NCBI GenBank assembly: GCA_020832495.1 | Contig: JAFIEP010000014.1 | Location: forward strand, 1-60,870 | Reading direction: 5' to 3' | Length of the DNA: 60,870 nucleotides | From: Acidimicrobiia bacterium | GTDB taxonomy: Bacteria; Actinomycetota; Acidimicrobiia; Acidimicrobiales; Acidimicrobilacustridaceae | Part shown: positions 33,945 to 44,050 of the stretch, in pieces | How the letters are laid out: the number at the start of each line of letters is the position of its first letter | Numbering within the stretch: the first letter of the stretch is position 1 | The notes under the pieces: generated by a model | What the model saw: the letters and a program-made list of their open reading frames with translations, nothing else | Database searches by the model: none | Told to the model about the DNA's origin: nothing | Program-made: the position numbers and the translations under genes

Positions 33945-35515
33945 CCGAGCCTGCGGAGCCGACGGCGAGCGACGCCATCACCGACGATGCCCCTGCACAG
34001 GACGTCGCGCCGGCGAACCTCCTGCTGTCGGCCCGAGGGGTGACCGTGCGGTTCGGGAGCCTGGTGGCCAACGATGCCGTCGACTTCGACGTGCGCGCCG
34101 GAGAGGTGCATGCACTCCTCGGGGAGAACGGCGCCGGCAAGAGCACGCTCATGAAGGTGTTCTACGGGGTGAACCGTCCGGCAGCAGGCGAAGTGCTCGT
34201 TGACGGGGAGCCAGTGGAGCTCGGCTCCCCGTCGGCCTCGCGGGCACACGGCATCGGCATGGTGTTCCAGGACCTGCGCCTGGTGCCGGCGTTCACCGTG
34301 CTCGAGAACATCGAACTGGCCATCGGCACGGGACGGTTCCGCCGCGGCGACGCACGAACCCGGGTGCTGGAGGCCTCGGAACGCTACGGGTTGCGCGTCG
34401 ACCCCGACCGGCTCGTGCGCGATCTCGCCCTCGCCCAACGCCAGCAGGTGGAGATCCTGCGGGTGCTGATGCTCGACGCCAAGGTCGTCATCCTCGACGA
34501 GCCCACCAGCGCACTCGCCCCCCAGGAAGTGGACGCCCTGTTCAGCGTGGTCGACCGCCTGCGCACCGAAGGGTTGGGCATCGTGCTCATCACCCACAAG
34601 TTGGCGGAGACCCGCACCATCGCCGACCGAGCCACCGTGCTGCGAGCCGGTCGGGCCACCCTGTGCGGTGCCGACCCCTCCCAACTCACCGACGACGAAC
34701 TCGTCACCGCCATGGTGGGCAGCGTCCCGCCGGCACTGCCCGCCGAGCGGAGCCCTGCCGGCAAAGCGCTGGCGTTGGCCGTCAACGACCTGTGCGTGAA
34801 AGGCAACGACGGACGTCAGGCCGTGCGCGACGCCACCTTCGAGGTGCACGAGGGCGAACTCGTCGGCGTGGCTGGCGTCTCCGGCAACGGCCAGCGCGAA
34901 CTCCTCGAGGCGGTGCTCGGCATCCGCCCGATCGAGAGCGGCACGGTGGTCGTCGGTGGCGAGGTGCTGGAACGGAGCCATCCGGCGGAGGCCTTGGCCG
35001 CCGGGGTGTACTGCATCCCCGAAGATCCGGTGGCCGACGCCGTCGTGCCAGGTCTCACCGTCTTGCAGCACCTCGTGCTGTCCGGCGAAGGCATACCCGA
35101 GAAGGGCCCCTCGGTCGACTGGCGTGTGGCCCGCCGCCGGGCCGAGGAGAGCGAGGTGCCTGGGCGGCTGAACCTCGTCGACCTCGACCGCCAGGTGGCG
35201 ACCCTGTCGGGAGGCAACGTGCAGCGGGTCGTCCTCACCCGCATGTTCCTGGCCGAGAGCCCGACCTTGTTGGTCGTCGCCTATCCCAGCCGGGGCCTCG
35301 ACATCGCCTCGGTGCGGGCCACCCAACAGTTGTTGCTCGAACGCCGTGCGCAGGGCACGTCGGTGTTGATGGTGTCCGAGGATCTCGACGAGCTGATGCT
35401 GCTGTCCGACCGCATCGTCGTGCTGCACGACGGCGAGGTGGCGGGGGTCGTCGACCCCCACGTGGCCACCCGTAAGGACATTGGCCGGCTGATGTTGCAA
35501 GGAGCTGCGGCATGA
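33941..35515 (+). CDS. BMP-type ABC transporter ATPase (two ABC domains)
   Basis: 524 residues; ATGA overlap with gntR. N-terminal ABC domain: Walker [10 protein letters not shown] (about 65-73), then a degenerate signature [13 protein letters not shown] (about 165) and Walker [12 protein letters not shown] (about 182). C-terminal domain: the Walker A is the relaxed [11 protein letters not shown] form (about 310), signature LSGGNVQR (about 424), Walker B-like [12 protein letters not shown] (about 443), in which the usual DEP has become AYP. This asymmetry is typical of the nucleoside/sugar class (YufO, RbsA-like). It powers import with the permeases at 35512 and 36704. Confidence 0.94.
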   Translation: MTEPAEPTASDAITDDAPAQDVAPANLLLSARGVTVRFGSLVANDAVDFDVRAGEVHALLGENGAGKSTLMKVFYGVNRPAAGEVLVDGEPVELGSPSASRAHGIGMVFQDLRLVPAFTVLENIELAIGTGRFRRGDARTRVLEASERYGLRVDPDRLVRDLALAQRQQVEILRVLMLDAKVVILDEPTSALAPQEVDALFSVVDRLRTEGLGIVLITHKLAETRTIADRATVLRAGRATLCGADPSQLTDDELVTAMVGSVPPALPAERSPAGKALALAVNDLCVKGNDGRQAVRDATFEVHEGELVGVAGVSGNGQRELLEAVLGIRPIESGTVVVGGEVLERSHPAEALAAGVYCIPEDPVADAVVPGLTVLQHLVLSGEGIPEKGPSVDWRVARRRAEESEVPGRLNLVDLDRQVATLSGGNVQRVVLTRMFLAESPTLLVVAYPSRGLDIASVRATQQLLLERRAQGTSVLMVSEDLDELMLLSDRIVVLHDGEVAGVVDPHVATRKDIGRLMLQGAAA

Positions 35516-36660
35516 CTGCCACCACGCCCATGCCGGGTGACGTCGGCGCCGATCCCCACGGTCACACGCCAGCGGATCTCCCCGACGGCGCCACCCCGCC
35601 CGACCCGATCATCATCGAGGAGGACATGCCGCGCACCTGGCCGGATCGGCTGCGGTCCTGGAGTCGGCTGGCGGCCGCGCTGGTCGGCGCCATCGGCATC
35701 TTCTCGGCCTTCCTCGTGGCCCGCGGCGCCGATCCGATCGTGGTGTTCGAGGCCATGTGGACCTCGGCCTTCGGTGATGCGAACAAGTTGGGCGAGACCC
35801 TCATCCGGGCCACCCCGCTGTTGCTGGCGGCCCTGGCAGTGGCGGTGCCGGCCAAGGCCGGGCTGTTCAACATCGGGGGCGAGGGCCAACTGGTGCTCGG
35901 GGCCATCGGTGCGGTGCTCGTGGCCTACTCCCTCGGTGAGGAGACCAACGGGGTGCTGACGCTGACGCTCATGGCCGTCGGCGGTGCGGTGGCCGGCGGT
36001 CTGTGGGCGGCCATCCCCGCCCTGTTGAAGTACTTCACCGACACCAGCGAAGCCATCGTGTCGTTGCTGCTCAACTATGTGGCCGTCATCGTGTTGGCCT
36101 GGCTGGTCTTCGAGCCGCTGAAGGACCCGATGTCCACCGGGCAGGCCTACTCTCGCCCGCTGGCCGCCAACCAGAACCTGCCCATCATCTGGGGCAACCG
36201 GGTGCATCTCGGGGTCGTGATTGCCGTGGTGGCCGCCGTGGCGGTGTGGCTGGCTCTGCGGGGCACCCGCTGGGGGTTCGCCCTGAAGGTGCTCGGTGGC
36301 AACCCCGAAGCCGCCCGCCGAGCTGGACTCAAGGTCGGGCTGCTGGGTTTCTCGGCGCTGGCCATCGGCGGCGCCCTCGCCGGGTTGGGCGGCATGCTGC
36401 ACGTGTCGGGCCTCGAGAACCGGCTGCGACCAGACCTGATGGTCGGCTACGGCTACATCGGGTTCCTGGCCGCCTGGCTGGCACGCCACGACCCGCTCAA
36501 GTCCATCGGGGCAGCCGTGCTGCTCGGGGCCATCGCCGTGGGTGGCACTGGGCTGAAGATCTCGGCCGGGCTCTCCGGTGCGGCGGTCAACGTCCTCATG
36601 GCCCTCGTGCTGCTGGCCGTCCTCGGCTGGAGCCGCCCTGCTCCCAAGGCTCTCCGATGA
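35512..36660 (+). CDS. BMP-type ABC transporter permease 1
   Basis: 382 residues; ATGA overlap with the ATPase. About 50 soluble residues precede roughly ten hydrophobic helices. [28 protein letters not shown] (about 105-132) is the BPD_transp_2 motif shared by branched-chain amino acid and nucleoside permeases of the YufP group. It ends 43 bases before the second permease. Confidence 0.94.
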   Translation: MTATTPMPGDVGADPHGHTPADLPDGATPPDPIIIEEDMPRTWPDRLRSWSRLAAALVGAIGIFSAFLVARGADPIVVFEAMWTSAFGDANKLGETLIRATPLLLAALAVAVPAKAGLFNIGGEGQLVLGAIGAVLVAYSLGEETNGVLTLTLMAVGGAVAGGLWAAIPALLKYFTDTSEAIVSLLLNYVAVIVLAWLVFEPLKDPMSTGQAYSRPLAANQNLPIIWGNRVHLGVVIAVVAAVAVWLALRGTRWGFALKVLGGNPEAARRAGLKVGLLGFSALAIGGALAGLGGMLHVSGLENRLRPDLMVGYGYIGFLAAWLARHDPLKSIGAAVLLGAIAVGGTGLKISAGLSGAAVNVLMALVLLAVLGWSRPAPKALR

Positions 36661-36703
36661 CTTCTCGGCTTCCCTCCCGACCTGGGATCGAAAGGACGAC
36701 GAC

Positions 36704-37612
36704 ATGAACGTCGAAGCAGTGTTGGCCGGCGCAGTGGCCGGCGGCACGTCGATCCTCTACCCGACGCTCGGAGAGGTGATCTCCGAACGCGCCGGCGTCA
36801 TCAACCTCGGCACCGAGGGCTCGATGCTCGCCGGGGCACTCACCGCCTACGCCGTCGGCATCCAGACGGGCAACCCGTGGGCGGGGGTGGTCGCCGGCAT
36901 GGTGGCCGGCTCGTTGTTGTCACTCGTGCATGCCTTCATGGTGCTCACCAGGGGTGCGAACCAGATCGCCGTCGGACTGGTCGTCACCTTCTTGGGCCTC
37001 GGTCTCACCGCGCTGTTCGGCCAGGACTTCGTCGGCCGGGGTGTGGTGGCGCTCCGGGAGTTCCCCATCCCGGGCCTCTCCTCGCTGCCCTTTGTCGGCC
37101 GGGTGCTGTTCTCCCACGACGTGTTGACCTACCTGTCGCTGGTGGCGGCGGTGGTCCTGTGGTTCATGGTGTTCCGCACCCGCACCGGCATGAAGCTACG
37201 CGCCGCCGGTGAACGACCCGACGTGTTGCACACCTTCGGCATGTCGCCGACGGTGGTGCGCTACGCGGCCGTGCTGTGCGGCGGAGCACTCGCCGGCCTC
37301 GGTGGGGCCCAGCTCTCCACGGCGTTCACCCTCAACTGGTCCGAGGGCATGACCGTCGGACGTGGCTTCGTGGCGGTCGGCCTCGTGATCTTCGCAGCGT
37401 GGAACCCGCTCAAGGCCATCTTCGGCGCCTACTTGTTCAGCGGGGCCATTGCGTTGCAGCTGCAGCTGCAGGCCGAAGGTTCCGACATCTCCCGCTACCT
37501 GCTGCAGGCCCTGCCCTACCTGGCGGTGATCGTGGTCCTGGCCATCCTCAGCCGACGTAGGGCCAACGCCGCTCCCGAAGCGCTGAGTCGGGTGTTCGAA
37601 CACTCGACCTAG
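36704..37612 (+). CDS. BMP-type ABC transporter permease 2
   Basis: 302 residues. The ATG follows GAAAGGACGACGAC; an upstream in-frame start would lie inside permease 1. [31 protein letters not shown] (about 15-45) is the family motif. This is the YufQ-like partner of the permease at 35512. Confidence 0.94.
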   Translation: MNVEAVLAGAVAGGTSILYPTLGEVISERAGVINLGTEGSMLAGALTAYAVGIQTGNPWAGVVAGMVAGSLLSLVHAFMVLTRGANQIAVGLVVTFLGLGLTALFGQDFVGRGVVALREFPIPGLSSLPFVGRVLFSHDVLTYLSLVAAVVLWFMVFRTRTGMKLRAAGERPDVLHTFGMSPTVVRYAAVLCGGALAGLGGAQLSTAFTLNWSEGMTVGRGFVAVGLVIFAAWNPLKAIFGAYLFSGAIALQLQLQAEGSDISRYLLQALPYLAVIVVLAILSRRRANAAPEALSRVFEHST

Positions 37613-37691
37613 CGGCGCCTGCCCTGCTCTGCCCTGTGCAGCGCGCCGCACGAGACCCCCCAAACACAAACCAACCCCCGGAGGTACCCGA

Positions 37692-38837
37692 ATGACCAGA
37701 CGACGACGTTGGACCGCAGCCCTTGTGGCGCTGTCCCTGGTGTTTGCCGCCAGTTGCGGCAGCGACGACAGTTCCGATGAAGCCGGCGGCGGTGGCGGCA
37801 CCGGCGACGGTGACAGCGACCTGACCATTGGCTTCCTGTACGTCGGGCCGAAGGACGACTTCGGCTACAACCAGGCGGCCTACGAGGGCAGCCTGGCCGT
37901 CGAGGCGGCGTTCCCCGAGGCCACCATCCTCCAGGCGGAGAACGTGCCCGAGACGGCCGAGGCCGAGGCGGCCATGCAGGACATGATCGACCGTGGCGCC
38001 GACATCATCTTCGCCACCAGCTTCGGCCACCTCGAGTTCGCCGCCAACATGGCCGAACAGAACCCCGACGTGGTGTTCCTTCACCAGGGCGGCCTCGTCG
38101 GTGACGACGTACTCGACAACCTCGGCACCTACTTCGGCACGGTCTACGAACCGGTGTACACCGCCGGCGTGGCGGCGGGCATGGCCACCGAGACCGACAA
38201 GCTCGGCTACGTCTACGCCTTCCCCATCCCCCAGACGCTGGCCAACATCAACGCCTTCCAGCTCGGGGCTGCGTCGGTGAACCCCGACGTGGAGACGATC
38301 GCCATCTCGACAGGCAGCTGGTGTGACCCCGGCACCCAGGCCACCGCCACCCAGAGCCTGCTCGACCAGGGCGTCGACGTCATCACCCAGCACCAGGACT
38401 GCACCAAGACGATCATCGAGGCGACCGAAGCGGCCGGTGCGATGTCGGTCGGCTACCACTTCGACGCATCGGAACTGGCGCCCGAGGGCTGGCTGACCGG
38501 TAGCGAGTGGGACTGGGACGACCTCTTCGTGCAGATCGTCCAGACCATCGTGGACGGCGACTTCGTGGGCAGCGAGTTCAACGGTGACTTCCGTGTCGGA
38601 CTGCAGACGGGCGACAACCCCTTCGTCCAGTCGCCCTTCGGTCCGCTGGTCGACGCCGACACCCAGGCGCTGATCGAAGAGATCGAGGCCGGGTTCATCG
38701 ACGGTGGCTCCCCCTTTGCCGGGCCGGTGCTCGACCAGGACGGCGAGATCGTCTGGGCCGACGGTGAACAGCCCACCTACGACGAGGTCGAGACGATGGA
38801 CTTCTTCGTCATCGGCGTCATCGGACGGACGGACTGA
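37692..38837 (+). CDS. BMP-family substrate-binding lipoprotein
   Basis: 381 residues. A lipobox (VFAASC, Cys about residue 22) is followed by an acidic linker and the BMP (PnrA-like) domain: TIGFLYVGPKDDFGYNQAAYEG (about 47-68), IIFATSFGHLEFAANMAEQNPDVVFLH (about 105-130), GYVYAFPIPQTLANINAFQLGA (about 175-196), VDVITQHQDCTKTI. BMP proteins bind purine nucleosides, but in actinobacterial and proteobacterial operons they also serve other nitrogen-rich heterocycles. Context suggests biuret or a related ureide as ligand; the sequence alone does not prove this. Confidence 0.93.
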   Translation: MTRRRRWTAALVALSLVFAASCGSDDSSDEAGGGGGTGDGDSDLTIGFLYVGPKDDFGYNQAAYEGSLAVEAAFPEATILQAENVPETAEAEAAMQDMIDRGADIIFATSFGHLEFAANMAEQNPDVVFLHQGGLVGDDVLDNLGTYFGTVYEPVYTAGVAAGMATETDKLGYVYAFPIPQTLANINAFQLGAASVNPDVETIAISTGSWCDPGTQATATQSLLDQGVDVITQHQDCTKTIIEATEAAGAMSVGYHFDASELAPEGWLTGSEWDWDDLFVQIVQTIVDGDFVGSEFNGDFRVGLQTGDNPFVQSPFGPLVDADTQALIEEIEAGFIDGGSPFAGPVLDQDGEIVWADGEQPTYDEVETMDFFVIGVIGRTD

Positions 38838-38844
38838 CCCCCGC

Positions 38845-38884
38845 TGCGACGGTCCCGGTGCTCACCCAGGCCGGGACCGTCGCA
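38845..38884 (+). terminator. strong intercistronic hairpin after the binding-protein gene
   Basis: TGCGACGGTCCCGG (38845-38858) pairs perfectly with CCGGGACCGTCGCA (38871-38884) around a 12-base loop, with no U-run. Its position, seven bases after the binding-protein stop and inside the operon, suggests mRNA stabilisation or partial termination. That would raise binding-protein yield over the enzymes downstream. Confidence 0.6.
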
Positions 38885-38896
38885 CGGTCCACTCCC

Positions 38897-39703
38897 GTGA
38901 CCACTTCATCGGACGTGTTGCATCCCCCTTTGCCGCTCGAGCGCCACGGCCGGCGGCGCCCGCAGCAACCTGAGGTCGTGCTCGTGCACGGCGTCGGGTT
39001 CGGGCCGTGGGTCATGGACGAGGTGGCGTCCCGGCTGAGTTCCACGTGCGCCGTCGCCGTGGTCGATCGACCCGGCTACGGCTCGCTGGCCGCTGAGCCG
39101 GCCATCGATCTCGACCTCGGAGTCGAACGGCTGGCCTCGACCTTGCGGTGCTCGGCGGCGCACACTGGCGTCGCACCCGTACTGGTCGGGGTCAGCGGTG
39201 GCGCCACACTCGGGTTGGCGGTGCTGCTGCGGTATCCGCACCTCGTCGACGTCGCCGTCCTGCACGAGCCGCTCCTCGGGCCAGCGGCACCGGCGCTGCA
39301 CGAGGCAGTCACCGACGCCGCCGCACGTCTCGCTGCCACGCCAGGTTGCGCCGCCGCCGCTGGGTTCGTGGCCGAACTGGTCGGCCTGACCACGTGGAAG
39401 GCACTGAGTTCCACCGAGCGCGACGGCGTGCTGGCGGTGGCGGATGTCATCCGAGCCGAGGTCACTGCCTTCGTCGGCTTCACCGTCGACCTCGGAGACC
39501 TCGAGGCGCTGGCTGCCGTGCCGGTCAGCATCGTGTCGAGCGTGGGTGAGCACAGTGCCCCCACCCGCCACGAGGCTGCCGCCGTGTTGGCCGCGGCCGT
39601 CGGCGTCAGCCCACGGGTGCTCGCCGGCTCCGGCCACCTGGCCCCAGCCGACGCGCCCGACGCGCTGGCGGACCTCGTTGTCGACGTGGTGGGCAGACCA
39701 TGA
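38897..39703 (+). CDS. alpha/beta hydrolase in ureide operon
   Basis: 268 residues from GTG 38897; the earlier in-frame GTG at 38858 lies inside the hairpin and is unlikely. VVLVHGVGFGPWVMDEVA (about 28-45) is the oxyanion-hole region. LVGVSGGATLGLAV (about 94-107) is the nucleophile elbow. GSGHLAP near 240 carries the histidine. The gene overlaps the next by four bases. It could open a ring or cleave an amide or ester of the imported compound; the reaction is unknown. Confidence 0.82.
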   Translation: MTTSSDVLHPPLPLERHGRRRPQQPEVVLVHGVGFGPWVMDEVASRLSSTCAVAVVDRPGYGSLAAEPAIDLDLGVERLASTLRCSAAHTGVAPVLVGVSGGATLGLAVLLRYPHLVDVAVLHEPLLGPAAPALHEAVTDAAARLAATPGCAAAAGFVAELVGLTTWKALSSTERDGVLAVADVIRAEVTAFVGFTVDLGDLEALAAVPVSIVSSVGEHSAPTRHEAAAVLAAAVGVSPRVLAGSGHLAPADAPDALADLVVDVVGRP

Positions 39704-40299
39704 GCCCGTCGACGCCGTTCGGCCCGGTCGCCGGGACGGAGCCCTACCCGTGGCCCTGGCCGGGCGAGATCGACCGTTCCGCCGTGGCCGTCGTGCTGGC
39801 CGGGTGGGACACCCACTGGGCGGCGCGTTCCGTTGGCGATTGTGACGGCGCCGTTGAGCGCCTTGATGCGCTCGTCGTCGCTGCGCTGGCCGCCGATGTG
39901 CCGGTGATCGGTCTCGCCCACCCACCGCCACCGAGAGCAATGTCGGCGTGGCCGGACCCGGTGCCGCTCGGCGGTGTGGGCATCGCCTCGGTGGCCGCCG
40001 GTGGTATCGGCGGTTTCAGTGCCGGACCGCTCGACGGTGTGCTGCGCGCCGAGGGTCGCACCCACCTGCTCGTCGCCGGCCACGGCCTCGAAGGACCAGT
40101 GCACTCCACCCTGCGCAGCGCCAACGACCGGGGCTACGAGTGCCTCCTCGTGGCCGACGCCTGCACCCCGCTGACGATCGACGCCGCCGCCAGCGCAGCC
40201 CACAGCGTGACCATGTCGGGCGGGATCTTCGGTGCCGTCGGTTCCACCGCCGACGTCATCGACGCACTGGCCCGCCACCCCAACGATCCAACCTCGTGA
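39700..40299 (+). CDS. isochorismatase-like pseudoenzyme
   Basis: 199 residues, clearly related to the biuret-hydrolase-like enzyme encoded next. Both start ...FGPV-x-x-x-x-PY-x-WP, and [16 protein letters not shown] matches [15 protein letters not shown]. The catalytic triad is absent: the Asp of CIDWQTDF is Gly (VLAGWDTHW), the Lys of IDKPGKGSF is missing (SVAAGGIGGF) and the Cys of TTDVCVH is Pro (GLEGPVH). The reading frame is intact and shows no decay. It starts in an ATGA overlap, and 15 bases separate it from the active paralogue. A structural or regulatory partner of that enzyme is the simplest idea. Confidence 0.8.
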   Translation: MSPSTPFGPVAGTEPYPWPWPGEIDRSAVAVVLAGWDTHWAARSVGDCDGAVERLDALVVAALAADVPVIGLAHPPPPRAMSAWPDPVPLGGVGIASVAAGGIGGFSAGPLDGVLRAEGRTHLLVAGHGLEGPVHSTLRSANDRGYECLLVADACTPLTIDAAASAAHSVTMSGGIFGAVGSTADVIDALARHPNDPTS

Positions 40300-40314
40300 G
40301 GAGGACGATTCCCC

Positions 40315-41004
40315 ATGACGACCTTCGGACCCGTCGAAGCAGACCCGTACACCTGGCCCTACAACACCACGTTCACCGCAGCCGACACCGCGCTGGTGTG
40401 CATTGACTGGCAGACCGACTTCTGCGGACCCGGCGGCTACGTCGACGCCATGGGTTACGACCTGTCCCTCACCCGGGCGGGTCTCGCACCCACCGCTGTG
40501 GTGTTGGCTGCCGCCCGGGACGTGGGGATGCACGTCATCCACACTCGCGAAGGTCACCTGCCGGACCTCTCGGACTGCCCGCCGAACAAGCTGTGGCGGT
40601 CGCAGCGGATCGGTGCGGGCATCGGGGACGCCGGCCCATGCGGGCGCATCCTCGTGCGTGGTGAACCCGGGTGGAACATCGTCCCCGAGGTGGCGCCAAT
40701 CGACGGCGAGGTGATCATCGACAAGCCAGGCAAGGGCAGCTTCTACGCCACCTCGCTGGACCTGATCCTGCGGACCGCCGGGATCACGAACCTGATCTTC
40801 ACCGGGATCACGACCGACGTCTGCGTCCACACCACCATGCGGGATGCCAACGACCGCGGTTACGAATGCCTGCTGCTCGAAGACTGCACCGGTGCCACCG
40901 ACCCCGACAACTACGCCGCCGCGTTGCAGATGATCAAGATGCAGGGTGGTGTGTTCGGCGCCGTGGCCCACTCCCGGGCGCTCCTCTCGGCACTGGGCAC
41001 GTGA
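40315..41004 (+). CDS. biuret amidohydrolase-like cysteine hydrolase
   Basis: 229 residues of the isochorismatase-like family. Triad candidates are D31 (CIDWQTDF), K137 ([10 protein letters not shown]) and C170 (TTDVCVH, followed by the cis-peptide region). The spacing 31-137-170 equals that of characterised biuret hydrolase as I remember it (36-142-175). Biuret hydrolase converts biuret to allophanate plus ammonia, and the next gene, overlapping by four bases, encodes the allophanate-consuming enzyme. Triuret hydrolase is the main alternative. SD GAGGAGGACG precedes the ATG. Confidence 0.88.
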   Translation: MTTFGPVEADPYTWPYNTTFTAADTALVCIDWQTDFCGPGGYVDAMGYDLSLTRAGLAPTAVVLAAARDVGMHVIHTREGHLPDLSDCPPNKLWRSQRIGAGIGDAGPCGRILVRGEPGWNIVPEVAPIDGEVIIDKPGKGSFYATSLDLILRTAGITNLIFTGITTDVCVHTTMRDANDRGYECLLLEDCTGATDPDNYAAALQMIKMQGGVFGAVAHSRALLSALGT

Positions 41005-42644
41005 GTCACGGAGGGAGCGTTCTGGGTGACGCCGTCTGGCTGGCTCGACTCGCCGACGACGACGTTGCCGCCGCAGTGGCCACCGCCAACGGACCCTTAG
41101 CCGGGTTGACCTTCGCCGTGAAGGACAATATCGACGTGGAGGGCCTGCCGACGACGGCAGCCTGCCCCACCTACGGCGGCGTGGCCGAGCGGTCGGCCAC
41201 TGCCGTGTCCCGTCTGGTGGACGCTGGTGCGGTGTACGTGGGCAAGACCAACATGGACCAGTTCGCCACCGGACTGGTCGGCACCCGAAGCCCCCACGGC
41301 ACGCCGCCGAACCCGTTCGATCCGGCGCTCGTGCCCGGCGGCTCCAGTTCCGGCTCGGCCGTAGCCGTGGCACGCGGGGACGTCGACGTGGCGCTGGGCA
41401 CCGACACGGCCGGTTCGGGCCGGGTACCCGCTGCGATGTGCGGCATCGTCGGGTTCAAGCCGGCACCGGGGGAGTGGCCTGCCGACGGCGTCGTCCCGGC
41501 GTGCAAGACCCTCGACACGGTGTCAGTGTTCACCACCACCATCGGGATGGCCTTGCGGGTCGATGCCGTGGTGCGCGACGCCGCCCCGATCGCGCCGGCC
41601 GCCGGTGCGGTGCGCGTCGGGTGTGCCGCCCCACCGTGGTTGGCGGCGTGCGACGACGTCACCCTCGACGGGTTGGCCCGCTCGCTGGAAGTGCTTGACG
41701 AGCGGGGTCTCGACCGTTGCGGGATCGAGTTGGGAGCGTTGTTCGAAGCCGGTGACCTGCTCTACGACGGCCCGTGGATCGCCGAGCGCACTGCGGTGGT
41801 GGGGGACTTCATCGATGCCCATCCCGACGACGTCGACCCGGTGGTGCGCGACATCGTGCTGGACGGTCGTCGGTGGTCGGCGGTGGACGCTTTCCGGGCC
41901 CGGTACCGGCTCGAGGAACTGGCCGCCGAGGTGGACCAACTCTTCGGCGGTATCGACGTGCTGGTGCTGCCGACCGTCCCGATGGTCCCCACGCTCGACG
42001 CCGTCGCCGCCGATCCGATCGGGGTGAACCGCGCGTTGGGCCGCTACACCAACGCCGTCAACCTTCTGGGGCTCGCCGTGCTCGCCGTGCCCGGTGTGCT
42101 GCGCGCCGACGGCGTTCCCACGGGTCTCAGCGTCATTGCTCCACCGCGCCGGTGGCCGGAGATCGTGGCCGTCGGCGCCGCCCTGTGCGGCGAGGACCTG
42201 TCGCCCCTTCGTGCCGAGTCGGCGGCGGCCTCCGGTGCCTCGTCACGCAGCGGCGGGCCGGACCGCATCGAGCTGGCGGTGGTCGGCGCGCACCTGAGCG
42301 GCTTCCCGTTGAACGAGCGGCTCACGTCGCGTGGCGCCCAGTTCGTGGAGCGCACCTCCACCGCTGCCGCCTACCGATTTCACGAACTCCCCGGCGGCCC
42401 GCCGCGACGACCGGCGTTGGAGCGGGTGGACACAGGCGGAGCGGCCATCGAGGTGGAGGTGTGGTCACTCGACCCCGACGGCTTCGCCCGGCTGACCGTC
42501 GAGGTGCCGCCCCCCTTGGCCATCGGCACCGTGGTGTTGGCCGATGGTCGGTCGGTCAAGGGCTTCGTCTGCGAACTCGGCGGGCTCACCGGGGCAGTCG
42601 ACATCACCGCCTCGGGCGGATGGCGGGCCCACACGCACAGTTGA
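41001..42644 (+). CDS. atzF: allophanate hydrolase (AtzF-type)
   Basis: 547 residues. N-terminal amidase-signature domain: K41 (FAVKDN), S115-117 region ([10 protein letters not shown]) and the [12 protein letters not shown] strip (about 134-145) give the Ser-cisSer-Lys triad. The residues from about 420 ([21 protein letters not shown] ... [14 protein letters not shown] ... GFVCELGGL) form the AtzF C-terminal domain. That domain completes allophanate breakdown to ammonia and CO2. The GTG start overlaps the biuret-hydrolase stop by four bases. It is about 50 residues shorter than the roughly 600 typical of AtzF. Confidence 0.93.
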   Translation: MSHGGSVLGDAVWLARLADDDVAAAVATANGPLAGLTFAVKDNIDVEGLPTTAACPTYGGVAERSATAVSRLVDAGAVYVGKTNMDQFATGLVGTRSPHGTPPNPFDPALVPGGSSSGSAVAVARGDVDVALGTDTAGSGRVPAAMCGIVGFKPAPGEWPADGVVPACKTLDTVSVFTTTIGMALRVDAVVRDAAPIAPAAGAVRVGCAAPPWLAACDDVTLDGLARSLEVLDERGLDRCGIELGALFEAGDLLYDGPWIAERTAVVGDFIDAHPDDVDPVVRDIVLDGRRWSAVDAFRARYRLEELAAEVDQLFGGIDVLVLPTVPMVPTLDAVAADPIGVNRALGRYTNAVNLLGLAVLAVPGVLRADGVPTGLSVIAPPRRWPEIVAVGAALCGEDLSPLRAESAAASGASSRSGGPDRIELAVVGAHLSGFPLNERLTSRGAQFVERTSTAAAYRFHELPGGPPRRPALERVDTGGAAIEVEVWSLDPDGFARLTVEVPPPLAIGTVVLADGRSVKGFVCELGGLTGAVDITASGGWRAHTHS

Positions 42645-42688
42645 GCGGGGGCACGGCGCCGGCCGCCAGCCGGCTCGGCACGGTTGGG

Positions 42689-43345
42689 TCAGGACAGCGC
42701 AGCGACCGTGAAGGTGGCGTCGAACCGCTTGCACCACACCGCCACATGGTCGAACACCGCCAGGTCGATCGGCTCGCCCGTCTCGGGGTGGACGGCAGGG
42801 ATCTCGTAGTTCTGTGCGCCGATGTTGCCGGTGAGGACGCCGAGTTCGACGTACTGCGACGGGTCCTCGTAGTTGCCGGTGCCGGTGCCGAGATAGACGA
42901 GGAGATCCGGGCCGTTGTCGGTGGCGAAGTCGTCTTCGAAACGGACGAAGCGTTGGTCGCTGCCGTCGGTGAGCACGTTGGCGGTGCCGGTGCCGTCGTA
43001 GCGCCCGACGCCGGAGAACTGCCCGCTCGCCAGGGTGATGATCGTCGGCTCGTCGCCACCGTGGTCAACCGCCGCGTCGCCGGCGTCTGGATCCTGGCTC
43101 GGGGTGCCCACATCATTCGAACCCTGACCACCGTCGGCCGGCTCGGTGGCGGGCGCCCCGCTTGCCGATGCGCCGGAGTCGAACACGGGCCCGGCTTCTT
43201 CGACGACATCATCGACGAACAGCGTCTGCACCCCGAAGAACCCGAACGCCAGGTAGAGCCCGACAGCCAGGGCGGCGGTGGCCCCACCGAGCAACCACCA
43301 CTTCTTGGTGCTGCGCCGCCCCTGCTCCTCGGATCGTTCATCCAT
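42689..43345 (-). CDS. DM13-domain membrane protein
   Basis: 218 residues from ATG 43345. A single N-terminal helix (about 17-37, WWLLGGATAALAVGLYLAFGFF) is followed by an acidic/Ser/Ala linker. Then comes a DM13-like domain (about 110-215: GQFSGVGRYDGTGTANVLTDG, DLLVYLGTGTGNY, VELGVLTGNIGAQNYEIP, VAVWCKRFDATF) with the conserved cysteine in VWCK. DM13 domains are proposed to carry electrons or hemes at the cell surface. The gene converges with the allophanate hydrolase gene, 44 bases apart. Confidence 0.85.
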   Translation of the reverse strand: MDERSEEQGRRSTKKWWLLGGATAALAVGLYLAFGFFGVQTLFVDDVVEEAGPVFDSGASASGAPATEPADGGQGSNDVGTPSQDPDAGDAAVDHGGDEPTIITLASGQFSGVGRYDGTGTANVLTDGSDQRFVRFEDDFATDNGPDLLVYLGTGTGNYEDPSQYVELGVLTGNIGAQNYEIPAVHPETGEPIDLAVFDHVAVWCKRFDATFTVAALS

Positions 43346-43493
43346 GGCTGGTAGAACACCGGAAGTCCTCCGAAACGTTCCCGATTCCTCGTCCGCCTGT
43401 ACGCCAGGTCTGAGGTCCTGTCGTCCCAGGTGAGCGGGTGTCCGTGACCGCCGCGGCTGCTCCACCGACGAATGGCCTGCGATACTCGACGGC

Positions 43494-44048
43494 ATGGCAA
43501 CCCGTCCTCCCACCGTCACCGCATCCTTGCTCGCCGGAGCGCTCGTCGTCGGTGCCATCGGTTGCTCGTCGTCGAGCGAGGAGTCGGTCGCCCCCACCAC
43601 CGACCGGCAACAGGCCGTCGCCGAGCGGGGCAGCGAGGTGATGCCGTTCGACCTCGACGCCACCATGCACGTCTTCACCCCGACCGACGACGGAGGCGTG
43701 CAGGACGTGGTCGCCGAGGACAGCACGGCTACCGAACAGGTGCGTCTGATACGCGAGCACCTGGCCGAGGAGACCGAACGGTTCGCTCGCGGCGATTTCG
43801 GAGACCCGGCCAGCATCCACGGCGACGACATGCCCGGCCTCACCGTGCTCGCGGACGCCCACGACCGCCTCGAGGTCACCTACAGCGACATTGCCGATGG
43901 CGGGCGCATCACGTATGTGGGTACCTCGCCGGAGGTCGTTGCTGCGGTCCACGACTGGTTCGCTGCCCAGGTGGCCGATCACGGCGACCACGCCATGACG
44001 GGCGACCACGCCGACATGCACCGGGAGATGCACGGCGAGGCGCCGTAG
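43494..44048 (+). CDS. small lipoprotein of unknown function
   Basis: 184 residues with a lipobox (VGAIGC, Cys about residue 24). The mature part contains MPFDLDATMHVFTPTDDGGVQDVVA, EQVRLIREHLAEETERFARGDFGDPASIHGDDMPG and HDWFAAQVADHGDH. These are features of a widespread actinobacterial family that is sometimes mis-annotated as aspartate carbamoyltransferase. The His/Asp/Met-rich tail could bind metal. No function is established. Confidence 0.75.
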   Translation: MATRPPTVTASLLAGALVVGAIGCSSSSEESVAPTTDRQQAVAERGSEVMPFDLDATMHVFTPTDDGGVQDVVAEDSTATEQVRLIREHLAEETERFARGDFGDPASIHGDDMPGLTVLADAHDRLEVTYSDIADGGRITYVGTSPEVVAAVHDWFAAQVADHGDHAMTGDHADMHREMHGEAP

Positions 44049-44050
44049 CC

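Noticed and set aside
33485-35500. Minus-strand open frame of 671 codons
   Set aside because: Antisense to the GntR and ABC ATPase genes, whose motifs are complete on the plus strand.
38858-38896. Earlier in-frame GTG start for the alpha/beta hydrolase
   Set aside because: It lies within the perfect intercistronic hairpin and would add a segment unlike hydrolase N termini.
42653-42675. GCCGGC-cgcca-GCCGGC as terminator between allophanate hydrolase and DM13 genes
   Set aside because: Only six pairs of a self-complementary GC hexamer, common by chance at this GC content, and no U-tract.
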